The position numbers and the translations under genes were made by a program. A DNA stretch of 64,000 nt from UKL13-2 sp031370625 (GTDB lineage Bacteria > Pseudomonadota > Gammaproteobacteria > Burkholderiales > Usitatibacteraceae). Of this stretch, positions 7,850-15,542 are shown in pieces. The notes beneath the pieces are model-generated. The model ran no database searches and was not told the origin of the DNA. It was given only the letters and a program-made list of their open reading frames with translations. The stretch lies in contig JANMQR010000335.1 of NCBI GenBank assembly GCA_031370625.1, forward strand, positions 1 to 64,000, given 5' to 3'. The stretch's first letter is position 1; every line of letters starts with the position of its first letter.

Positions 7850-8808
7850 ACACGATGAAATGGCTGTTAAAGCGCGAGTTTTGGGAGCATAAGGGCGGAT
7901 TTTTTTGGGCACCGATTGTGGTGAGCGCGATCATGGCGATCATCACTGCCGGGTCTGTGGCGATTGGGGTTACCAAAGGCAGCGAAGCAAACATACGGAT
8001 CAATGGCCAGGTCGTCACAAAGCTGGCGGATCAGTTTTCGGGTGAAGAGAAAGCGGCGGCGGTTGCGCAGTTTGCGAACGGTTACATGGCATCAGGCGTG
8101 CCGCTGTTATTCGTCTTGTCGTTCACCATATTTTTCTACTGTTTGAACGCGCTGTACGATGAGCGCAAAGATCGCAGCGTGCTGTTCTGGAAGTCGCTGC
8201 CGGTTACCGACGGCGCAACGGTGCTCTCAAAAATCGCAATGGCGCTCGGGCTCGCACCACTCATGGCGTTACTTTTCGGCACGATTCTCGCGCTCTTGAT
8301 CGTTGTTTTCATCAGCCTCGGCGCTGCTGCGATGGGCGTAAACATCTTCGGTGGCGTGCTGAGTTCGGCAGCACTTTATCTGGCACCGTTACAGATTGCC
8401 GCGATGCTGCCGATCTACGCGCTCTGGGCATTGCCCACTGTCGGCTGGCTGCTCATGGTCGGTGCATGGGCACGTTCCAAGCCGCTACTGTGGGCGGTCG
8501 GCACACCACTTCTTGCGGTTGGATTGATCGCGTGGTTTAACAAGATGCTGGCCTTTGGCTGGGATATTGATTGGCTATGGAAATACATTGTCGGTCGTGG
8601 CCTGCTAAGCGTCACACCCGGCTCGTGGTTCGCCTATTCGCCGGAAGATCTGGAGATGGTCGGCCGCATGAAACAAGTCGCCATGGGGCCACTGCTCGCC
8701 CAAACCTGGCAGCAAGTCACCACGCCCAATCTATGGATCGGCGCATTAGTCGGTGCCGCGATGATCTACGCCGCGATTCGGCTGCGTCGTTGGAAGGACG
8801 AACGCTGA
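7846..8808 (+). CDS. ABC-2 type permease
   Basis: Membrane partner of the preceding ATPase, 320 residues with six or seven predicted hydrophobic helices (near residues 25, 85, 130, 170, 195, 215 and 300). A cytosolic YDERKDRSVLFWKSLPV segment after the second helix is typical of ABC-2 permeases of this exporter class. It starts by ATGA overlap with the ATPase gene and is followed by a strong hairpin, so the operon probably ends here. Confidence 0.9.
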   Translation: MNTMKWLLKREFWEHKGGFFWAPIVVSAIMAIITAGSVAIGVTKGSEANIRINGQVVTKLADQFSGEEKAAAVAQFANGYMASGVPLLFVLSFTIFFYCLNALYDERKDRSVLFWKSLPVTDGATVLSKIAMALGLAPLMALLFGTILALLIVVFISLGAAAMGVNIFGGVLSSAALYLAPLQIAAMLPIYALWALPTVGWLLMVGAWARSKPLLWAVGTPLLAVGLIAWFNKMLAFGWDIDWLWKYIVGRGLLSVTPGSWFAYSPEDLEMVGRMKQVAMGPLLAQTWQQVTTPNLWIGALVGAAMIYAAIRLRRWKDER

Positions 8809-8828
8809 AACAGTAGGCAATCAGCTAA

Positions 8829-8854
8829 CGGGTGCGCAAAATACTGCGCACCCG
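8829..8854 (+). terminator. Hairpin terminator after the YtrA-ABC operon
   Basis: CGGGTGCGCA (8829-8838) pairs perfectly with TGCGCACCCG (8845-8854) around a 6-nt loop. It is followed by CATTTCAT rather than a pure U-run, so termination strength is uncertain. Confidence 0.6.
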
Positions 8855-8961
8855 CATTTCATACCCGTCTCCCTGCATTTCGTCGGCCACCACGCGACAC
8901 CGGTTCGCATCCGCTGCATCCTCATCATTGACAACATTTCGTTGATTTTAGGGAGCCCGCA

Positions 8962-10089
8962 GTGCGCCGTCATTACCTGCTTTACCTGTTGAGCATCCTG
9001 GCCATTTATGTGCTCGCCGGTTGCGCACACACGAACAACGCGCCGCGCTCGGACGTGGCTGCGCACGCGGTTGCGTACATGGAAGCGAGCCTGAAAAAAC
9101 ACAAAGCGGCCGCCGTCGGCATTACCATCATCAAGCACGGCGAGGTCACATGGACGCGCACGTTTGGCGAACAATCACCGGGCGTTGCGGCCACATCCGC
9201 AACGATGTTCAACGTCGCCTCGCTCGCCAAACCGATTACCGCTGAAGTGGCAATGCGCCTCGTAGCTGCGGACAAAATTTCGCTGGATGAGTTTGTATCC
9301 GACGCATGGATTGACGCCGATATTGCCAACGATCCACGCCATAAAAAACTCACGCCACGATTGTTGCTGAGCCACCAAACCGGCTTCCCCAATTGGCGTT
9401 TTCAAAACAAAGATAAAAAGCTCGCCTTCAATACCGAGCCCGCAAACGGTTTTACTTATTCGGGCGAAGGCTATGAATATTTGCGTCGGTTTGTGGAAAA
9501 GAAAACGGGCAAAAATTTTGAAGCGCTGGTTGCGGAAACTGTCTTCACGCCAATCGGCATGAGGAGCGCATCATTCAGCGAACGAAGCTGGATGGCGGGG
9601 CGCTATGCGATGCCGATGAACCGTGATGGCGAATTCAAGGCTGCCGATCTGGCCAAAGAGGGCATGCCGAACCCCGCAGACAATTTATTCGTCACCACCA
9701 GCGATTACGCAAAATTCATGATCAGCGTTGTGAAGGATGAGGGCTTGAATCGCGCTGCGGCGGTTGAGCGGTTGCGTAAACACGTCGACATACCCGCGCC
9801 CGCCGCGTGCCAGCCATCACCTGAAAAACTCATCGTCACCGGCTGCCCGGACATCACCGAATTCGGCCTTGGTTGGATCAGTTATCGATTCGGCGCACGC
9901 ACGATTCTTTCCAACAGCGGCAACGATTGGGGTGAATTCGCCATCGTCTACATCGAGCCCGCGACCGGCGACGGGATGATAATTTTTGTCAATGGCGGCA
10001 ACGGTGTGCCGGTGGCAATGGACGCGATGGCGTTGCTGGATCCTGATTCGCTGGTCGCCGCGTTTGGGAGGGCGCAGATGGGGCGATAA
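8962..10089 (+). CDS. Serine hydrolase lipoprotein (class C beta-lactamase/PBP fold)
   Basis: A 375-residue exported lipoprotein: signal peptide with lipobox LAGC (Cys21), then a beta-lactamase/transpeptidase domain with the SxxK nucleophile SLAK at residues 87-90 and a YSG element replacing the usual YxN. The group includes esterases, D-amino-acid peptidases and carboxypeptidases; true beta-lactamase activity is not implied. It starts at GTG 8962 behind a good AGGGAG site. It is monocistronic. A second member of the superfamily lies at 20297-21766. Confidence 0.85.
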   Translation: MRRHYLLYLLSILAIYVLAGCAHTNNAPRSDVAAHAVAYMEASLKKHKAAAVGITIIKHGEVTWTRTFGEQSPGVAATSATMFNVASLAKPITAEVAMRLVAADKISLDEFVSDAWIDADIANDPRHKKLTPRLLLSHQTGFPNWRFQNKDKKLAFNTEPANGFTYSGEGYEYLRRFVEKKTGKNFEALVAETVFTPIGMRSASFSERSWMAGRYAMPMNRDGEFKAADLAKEGMPNPADNLFVTTSDYAKFMISVVKDEGLNRAAAVERLRKHVDIPAPAACQPSPEKLIVTGCPDITEFGLGWISYRFGARTILSNSGNDWGEFAIVYIEPATGDGMIIFVNGGNGVPVAMDAMALLDPDSLVAAFGRAQMGR

Positions 10090-10188
10090 ATTGTTTCACC
10101 CCAAACTAATTGGGCGGTAATTGAATCTGTCGCAAGCATCACCATCTAATAATGCGATCCACATCTTGTTCAGTTGAAAGGACTCAAT

Positions 10189-10380
10189 ATGAAAATTCTT
10201 CTCTGGTTAATTCTGTTCGTGATTAGCTGGCCGCTTGCGATCTTGGCGCTGATTCTTTACCCGCTCATCTGGTTACTTTTGCTTCCATTCAGATTGATCG
10301 GTATCGCGGTCACTAGCGTGTTCGAATTGCTACGCGCAATTTTTTTGCTACCGTCGCGCTTGCTCAAAGGCGCTCGGTAA
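10189..10380 (+). CDS. Small two-helix hydrophobic membrane protein
   Basis: A 63-residue, almost entirely hydrophobic protein with two membrane spans (about 2-35 and 38-58) and a basic end KGAR. ATG 10189 has a strong GAAAGGA site 7 bp upstream, favouring it over the in-frame TTG at 10174. No family recognised; similar small proteins are common in Proteobacteria and are unnamed. Confidence 0.6.
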   Translation: MKILLWLILFVISWPLAILALILYPLIWLLLLPFRLIGIAVTSVFELLRAIFLLPSRLLKGAR

Positions 10381-10530
10381 AGTCGCAATTCGTGGTGCCA
10401 ATTGACGCCTTTTTAGCAGAGGCAGATACTTGAGTGTAGATAGACATGCATGAGTCAAACATGTGTTGGCTTGGTGCAAGGGCGCAATCAGCTATCTGTA
10501 AGTTGTGATCGTCGAGCAAGGAGAAGCGAG

Positions 10531-11703
10531 ATGAAAAAAACTCTGTCGGTGTTTCGGGGCGTCGTGGTGTCGTTGGCCGTTACTTTGCTGTTGTCCAATT
10601 GCGCCACTGTCGAAAAATCAGCGCCAACGACAACGTTCTTTAACGATCATTTATTTGCGCCGCCGACCGAGCGCATTCACCGTGACGACGTGTTCGCGGT
10701 GAACGATGAAATGCGCCGTTATCTCGTCGGCCATATCGGCGCTCAGCTCCGCAACAAAGGCCTGCACCAAGGGTTATTTGACGCGCTTTACAGCCAAAAC
10801 CAATTGAAGCTTGATTACGATTCTGTGCGCACCCGCAACGCGCAGGAGGCGTTCGCGGCGCGCAGTGGCAATTGTTTATCGCTGGCGATCATGACGGGCG
10901 CGTTCGCCAAAGAATTGGGCATCGGCGTCCGGTTCCAGCGCGTGTTTGTGGAGCAGGACTGGAGCCGCAACAACGGCATTTATTTTTCCAGCGGGCACGT
11001 TAATCTCACGCTTGGCAAAACGCTTTCCGAAGGGCCGTTTCGCTACGGGCAAAGCCATCTGCTCACCATCGATTTCTATCCCTTGAGCGAGAACGCGCGA
11101 CAACACGCATACGCCATAAGCGAGAATACGATTATCGCGATGTATATGAACAATCGCGCCGCCGAATCATTGGTGGCGGGCGAAATTGACAACGCGTATT
11201 GGTGGGCGCGCGAAGCGATCCGGCAAGACCCGGATTTACTGATTGCCTACAACACGCTCGGCGTTATTTATCGTCATCATAAAAATTTGCACGAGGCCGA
11301 GGCGGTGTTCAACTACCTGCTCGCGCGCGAGCCAGATAATTTGCAGGTGATGTCAAATCTCGCCATCGTGCTCAATAACCAGGGCCGCACAGAAGAATCA
11401 GACGCGCTGACGTTTAGGGCGGCGAAAATGCAGCCTTACCCGCCATTTCACTTTTTCAATTTGGGCCAAGTGGCGATGCGCGATGGCAATTTCAGCGTGG
11501 CGAAAGACTTGTTTGCAAAAGAAGTTTCGCGCGCTGCCCATCATTCCGAATTTCACTTTTGGCTGGCGTCGGCCTATGTTGGTTTGGGCGAAATCCGCGC
11601 AGCGCAAAAACACCTGGCGATCGCAAACGAATACAGCGCCACGCCAAACGAACGTGCGCTTTATTCCGCAAAACTTGAACGGATAAAGTCGTATCGAAAT
11701 TGA
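10531..11703 (+). CDS. TPR-repeat lipoprotein with transglutaminase-like region
   Basis: A 390-residue secreted lipoprotein starting at ATG 10531 (site AAGGAG). The signal ends at a lipobox-like LLSNC (Cys24). Residues about 85-185 resemble a papain/transglutaminase-like fold with SGNCLSLAIM containing the candidate catalytic Cys and a later SGHVNL His. Residues about 210-380 are tetratricopeptide repeats (AYNTLGVIYRHHKNLHEAEA and successors). It is probably a periplasmic scaffold or protease-like protein; catalytic activity is unproven. Confidence 0.75.
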   Translation: MKKTLSVFRGVVVSLAVTLLLSNCATVEKSAPTTTFFNDHLFAPPTERIHRDDVFAVNDEMRRYLVGHIGAQLRNKGLHQGLFDALYSQNQLKLDYDSVRTRNAQEAFAARSGNCLSLAIMTGAFAKELGIGVRFQRVFVEQDWSRNNGIYFSSGHVNLTLGKTLSEGPFRYGQSHLLTIDFYPLSENARQHAYAISENTIIAMYMNNRAAESLVAGEIDNAYWWAREAIRQDPDLLIAYNTLGVIYRHHKNLHEAEAVFNYLLAREPDNLQVMSNLAIVLNNQGRTEESDALTFRAAKMQPYPPFHFFNLGQVAMRDGNFSVAKDLFAKEVSRAAHHSEFHFWLASAYVGLGEIRAAQKHLAIANEYSATPNERALYSAKLERIKSYRN

Positions 11704-11716
11704 CTCGCGAATTCAG

Positions 11717-11792
11717 TAGGTCACGTTGCGCAGCTACGTGACATCGGTGTGCATGCTGGGAAAAGTCAGGTCGCTGCGCAACCTGACCTACC
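11717..11792. repeat. Long inverted repeat (19-bp arms)
   Basis: GTAGGTCACGTTGCGCAGC (11717-11735) and GCTGCGCAACCTGACCTAC (11774-11792) are inverted copies with a single mismatch. The palindrome lies after the TPR gene and immediately before a family A repeat, between two convergent genes, so it may serve as a terminator or mark a second repeat family. Confidence 0.6.
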
Positions 11793-11814
11793 GATTTGCA
11801 TCGTGAAAAAAAAC

Positions 11815-11872
11815 ACTAGCACTGGCGCGGCGTTTGGAGCATTTATTGCTCAAACTACACGCCCATACTAGC
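11815..11872. repeat. Dispersed palindrome family A, full copy, bidirectional terminator candidate
   Basis: ACTAGCACTGGCGCGG, CGTTTGGAGCA, loop, then TGCTCAAACTACACGCCC and ATACTAG: a hairpin with imperfect arms. It lies between the convergent TPR gene and TonB receptor gene. Confidence 0.65.
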
Positions 11873-11874
11873 GT

Positions 11875-13995
11875 TTAAAAATTCACTTGCACACCCACTT
11901 TCACCCCGCGACCCGGCAGCGGCGCGAGCCCGCGAATGGTATCGATGGATGATGCGTTAAACGCTTTTTTATTCGTCAAATTTGTGCCACGTAAAAATAA
12001 CGTGCCACGAATATCATTTAATTTAAAACCATAGGTCGCGGCGGCATTAATGAAAGTGTATCCCGCTGTTCCGCCACCCAAATCATCGCGTGAGAAACGA
12101 TTTTGTTTCGCCACGTTTTGGGCTTCGAAACGTGCGCCCCAATTATTCATCGCCCAAACCACACCGCCCGAGACGCGCAGCGGTGCCACGCGCGGAATCG
12201 GCTCGCCATTGCTTTGATCTTGCGCGCGGGTGTAGTCGATTTTGGCCTCTATATCCACCGTGTACGGCCCATCAACTACACGCTGCTTGCCTTCAATTTC
12301 AAAGCCGACAAATCGCGCGTCAACTGCGGTGTAGCGAAATTCGGGCAGTATTTCAGCTGTGCATTGCGACTCCACCGAGGTCGCGTCACCACAGTCGGTC
12401 ACGCCGACGTTCGCCCCATTGCCATCGCTGTCACGATCAATGCCGGTGCGACGTAGCGAAATATAGTCGCTGAATTTTTGCGCAAACACGCCGACGCGCG
12501 CGCTTGATGCGCCATGCTTGAATTGCAACGCCAAATCAATCGCCGTAGAGCGTTCTTTTTTGAACGAGGGATTGCCCGCTTCATAGGCACCGGTGGCACC
12601 GTGCGGACCGTCAGCGTAGAGCTCGTAGAAAGTCGGCGCGCGCTGGGTCAACGCCAAATTACTGGTCAACGCAACGGCAGGGCTGAATTTATAAATCGCG
12701 CCGAGTGAACCACTACTGGCGGTAAATGTGCGCGTGCGGCCTTCGCCAAAACGCGCCGCATCTGACCCCGCTTCACCCTCACTTCGGATGCGATTTTTTT
12801 CTATGCGGGCGCCGAATTGAAATTTCATCGGCCCCGATTCAATTTCTTCAAACACAAACAATGCTTCGGTTTTGGTATTCGTCAAGGGCACGAACGCTTC
12901 TGCACCAAGCGCTGAAAAATCAAATCGCTCGGTTTGCAAACCGATCACGCCTTGCAGCGGTCCAACTTTCGCGTGCTTAACTTCCAGTCGAAAATCGTTG
13001 CCCTTATTTTTAAATGTTGTCTGCGGCTCACCCTCGTCGAACTCGGTGTGCTGGTAATCGGATTGATTGAATTTTGCAAACACGCCATTAACGAAGCCCT
13101 TTAAATCACGAAAGTTAGCCTCGACTGAATCGCGCTTCTGCTGCATGCGGATACGTACGCCGGGCTCTGCCACGGTGCCGTAATTGCTTCTATATTCCGA
13201 ATGCATTGCACCGACATAGCCCCTATCAAGCTGATACGACGCACCCACCGCGCCGCCCTTCGAATCTGATCCCGAATTAACGACGCGGTTGCCGTTTTCC
13301 AAACCAACGCCGGTGCTCGCGGGCACTTTGTAATCGTCGGTGTCACGCGTAAATCCATCAACATGCAATTGAAATCCACCGCCGCCAAACTCTGCCACGG
13401 CGGAGGTGCCACGCTCACGTTCGGCACCACCAAAGCGCGTTTCGACTGAACCGCTGACGCCGGAAGTTGCGCTGCGCGGAATGCGGTTATCGACAATATT
13501 GACCACGCCGCCAATCGCCGCGCCGCCGTAGAGCAATGCCGCCGGGCCGCGCAGCACTTCAACTTTTTCCACCACCAGCGGATCAATCGATGGATTGTGA
13601 TCGTTGCTTAATGATGACGCGTCAAGCGACGATCCCAGATTATTCAGAATGCGAATGCGGTCCCCATCAAGCCCGCGAATCACCGGCCGCGACGCGTTCG
13701 GCCCGAACCAGCTTTGCGAAACGCCGGGCAAGCTGTTCAGCGTTTCGCCGAGCGTGCTGCCTTTTTTCAACAACAAATCGGTTCCCGATAACGTTGAAAC
13801 CGGTGCAACGACATCGCGTGCATCAAGCGGATTACCAATCACCACAACGCTTTCAATTTTTTGCGGTGCGGGTGTGGATGTGGATGTAGGAATAGCCGGT
13901 GTTTGCGCGTGCGCGGGGATCGATACCGAAATTGCAGACGCAATAGCGGCGCTGATTGCTGTTAATTTGAAAAATTGAATACGTGTTGAAGCCAT
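11875..13995 (-). CDS. TonB-dependent outer-membrane receptor (ZnuD-like)
   Basis: A 706-residue outer-membrane transporter. ATG complement 13993-13995 is preceded by AGGAAAATC; a signal peptide ends at IPAHAQ. The plug domain (residues about 50-160) contains ESVVVIGNP and the GLDGDRIRIL segment typical of receptors, then a long beta-barrel ending in VGVQVNF with the terminal aromatic residue. The barrel type and the upstream small Cys/His protein resemble the zinc receptor ZnuD pairing, but no His-rich loop is visible, so the ligand (zinc, heme or a siderophore) is open. A terminator-like hairpin lies in its leader. Confidence 0.85.
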   Translation of the reverse strand: MASTRIQFFKLTAISAAIASAISVSIPAHAQTPAIPTSTSTPAPQKIESVVVIGNPLDARDVVAPVSTLSGTDLLLKKGSTLGETLNSLPGVSQSWFGPNASRPVIRGLDGDRIRILNNLGSSLDASSLSNDHNPSIDPLVVEKVEVLRGPAALLYGGAAIGGVVNIVDNRIPRSATSGVSGSVETRFGGAERERGTSAVAEFGGGGFQLHVDGFTRDTDDYKVPASTGVGLENGNRVVNSGSDSKGGAVGASYQLDRGYVGAMHSEYRSNYGTVAEPGVRIRMQQKRDSVEANFRDLKGFVNGVFAKFNQSDYQHTEFDEGEPQTTFKNKGNDFRLEVKHAKVGPLQGVIGLQTERFDFSALGAEAFVPLTNTKTEALFVFEEIESGPMKFQFGARIEKNRIRSEGEAGSDAARFGEGRTRTFTASSGSLGAIYKFSPAVALTSNLALTQRAPTFYELYADGPHGATGAYEAGNPSFKKERSTAIDLALQFKHGASSARVGVFAQKFSDYISLRRTGIDRDSDGNGANVGVTDCGDATSVESQCTAEILPEFRYTAVDARFVGFEIEGKQRVVDGPYTVDIEAKIDYTRAQDQSNGEPIPRVAPLRVSGGVVWAMNNWGARFEAQNVAKQNRFSRDDLGGGTAGYTFINAAATYGFKLNDIRGTLFLRGTNLTNKKAFNASSIDTIRGLAPLPGRGVKVGVQVNF

Positions 13996-14028
13996 GATTT
14001 TCCTCGACGCAAATTGCGCGCGTGCGCT

Positions 14029-14079
14029 AAAAAAAAACACAAAATACAGCTCGCGCGATCACGTCGCGCGGCCAGCTGT
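14029..14079 (-). terminator. Rho-independent terminator / possible attenuator ahead of the TonB receptor
   Basis: On the minus strand a stem of CGCGCGA/TCGCGCG (14052-14058 with 14064-14070), extended by outer arms ACAGCT/AGCTGT (14046-14051 and 14074-14079), is followed by TATTTTGTG and nine T residues (complement 14029-14037). It separates the upstream small gene from the receptor gene and ends only about 34 bp before the receptor start, so it may attenuate receptor expression. Confidence 0.7.
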
Positions 14080-14096
14080 GCGATGACGGTTTGTGT

Positions 14097-14513
14097 TTAG
14101 CCGCGCGGCGGTGCGCGGGCGAGGGCAAGCCGATGGAGGTCGGCAAGTGCTACGAACTTCGTGGCCGACGGTAGTGTCGCCGCGCTGTAGATAATGGTTG
14201 CGGGGAGTTGCGCGGTGTTGTCGATCAGTGCGGTGGCTGCAAATGCCGCATCCCACGCAACACAGGCCGCCGCGTTATCTGAGCCGTCAGCCGCATGACC
14301 AAACAATGCATTCCAAAACTTGGTTTGCGCGTCGCGGGCAAGCACCGATACGAACACGTTATTCGCCGCACCTTGAGCGTCGGCACGCTCCACGCCTGCC
14401 GCCACGATGTTTTTGTTCGCATGCGCCGCACCGTGAAATGTCACCAGCATTTGCGCAGCGATCATCAGCGCGGCCATAATTAGCGACATCGTCAGCGGCG
14501 TCGTCAGCGGCAT
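14097..14513 (-). CDS. Small exported protein, DUF2946-like, upstream of the TonB receptor
   Basis: From ATG complement 14511-14513 a 138-residue product: hydrophobic N-terminus (SLIMAALMIAAQMLVTF), then HGAAHANK, a central FWNALFGHAADGSDN, a Cys in AAACVAWDAA and the ending HRLALARAPPRG. The W..LFGH..GS pattern and the PP-containing tail resemble DUF2946-type proteins, often encoded beside ZnuD-like receptors. A role in metal sensing or delivery is only inferred. No clear ribosome site; the frame is open up to 14654, so the start is uncertain. Confidence 0.5.
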   Translation of the reverse strand: MPLTTPLTMSLIMAALMIAAQMLVTFHGAAHANKNIVAAGVERADAQGAANNVFVSVLARDAQTKFWNALFGHAADGSDNAAACVAWDAAFAATALIDNTAQLPATIIYSAATLPSATKFVALADLHRLALARAPPRG

Positions 14514-14647
14514 TGCGCGAGTGAACAAACGAAAAAAGTTGTTGTTAGTGTGCTTCAAAGGAATTAAAACGCCGCAGAGAAAAAAATCTAGATGCAACAG
14601 TGTAGCACGAAGGTAAAAGCAATATGGCCTTAGCGAAAAACACAAGT

Positions 14648-14703
14648 CTAGCATTGGCGGGCGTTTTCAGGCATTTCTGCGCCAAACAGCGCACCAGTGT
14701 TGG
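14648..14703. repeat. Dispersed palindrome family A copy
   Basis: CTAGCATTGGCGGGCGTTTT, CAGGCATTTCTGCGCC, AAACAGCGCACCAGTGTTGG: left and right arms of the family with a short loop. This copy lies between divergent genes, so it is not simply a terminator. Confidence 0.6.
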
Positions 14704-14822
14704 ATATCGAAGTTTGCAACCATCTGCGGCGGATGTTTTGTCGTTCACCGCAAGCAGCGTTGCGCATAGCGATAAAATGATCGTTCTTTCATCCCGCCTC
14801 AACGCAAGTCAGGAAAAATCAC

Positions 14823-15341
14823 ATGAGCGATGACACCAAAGCATGCCCGGTTTGCGGCGAGACGATTAAGGCCGTGGCAATCAAGTGCCGGTTTTGCAAT
14901 ACCGATTTATCGGCGTTCGCCGCTGCGCGCGAGGCTGAAACCGAGGCACCCTTATTTAAAGGTCGCCCCGCTATTATTTATAGCGCATGGCAATGGATCA
15001 TCGTGGTAATTACTTTAGGCATCGGTTTTGTTTTTTACTGGTTAAAAAGCCTGGGCACGCACTACGAAATCACGACGCAACGGATTCGCATTGAATACGG
15101 TGTGCTGTCAAAAACAAAAGATTCGATTGAGCTTTTTCGGATTGATCATTTTGATTTGCACAAGCCGCTCGGCATGCGCTTGCTGGGATTTTGTTTGCTG
15201 CATCTGCGTTCAACAGACTCAAGTTTTCAAACCGTGATTCTGTACGGTATTCCCGACCTGGAAGCGCTCGCCGACAAGCTGCGTGAATGTGGATTGCGTG
15301 AACGGACAAGGCGACGCGTGACGACGTTTGTGCAAGCGTAA
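14823..15341 (+). CDS. Zinc-ribbon plus bacterial PH-domain membrane protein
   Basis: A 172-residue protein with an N-terminal zinc ribbon (CPVCGE at residues 9-14 and CRFCN at 27-31), a hydrophobic hairpin (about 57-80) and a C-terminal bacterial PH domain of the YdbS/YdbT type (HYEITTQRIRIEYGVLSKTK, then LRSTDSSFQTVILYGI). Such proteins are membrane associated and of unknown role. ATG 14823 lies 8 bp after an AGGAAAAA site. It stands alone between a repeat and the tex locus. Confidence 0.8.
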   Translation: MSDDTKACPVCGETIKAVAIKCRFCNTDLSAFAAAREAETEAPLFKGRPAIIYSAWQWIIVVITLGIGFVFYWLKSLGTHYEITTQRIRIEYGVLSKTKDSIELFRIDHFDLHKPLGMRLLGFCLLHLRSTDSSFQTVILYGIPDLEALADKLRECGLRERTRRRVTTFVQA

Positions 15342-15348
15342 ATCCTTC

Positions 15349-15404
15349 GCCGTCATCCCGGTCGATGGAGACGCCATTCGGTGCGCAGGCCGGGACCCAG
15401 TCCA
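15349..15404. repeat. Partial copy of the MITE-like element
   Basis: GTCATCCCGGTCGATGGAG followed by ACGCCATTCGGTGCGCAGG and CCGGGACCCAGTCC. The core GATGGAGACGCCATTCGG is the reverse complement, with one mismatch, of the core in the element at 6304-6412. It sits between the PH-domain gene and tex. Confidence 0.5.
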
Positions 15405-15542
15405 CCGTACTCTCAATAAATTACACAACGCAAAATCCAGCCAACGCTGGGAGAAAATTTATATGCGCTACAACTAACGCAAAAAAACTCCTCCATCCTC
15501 GCGTAAACTCCACGCTCCCTTTTATTGTTGAAATTCAAATCC

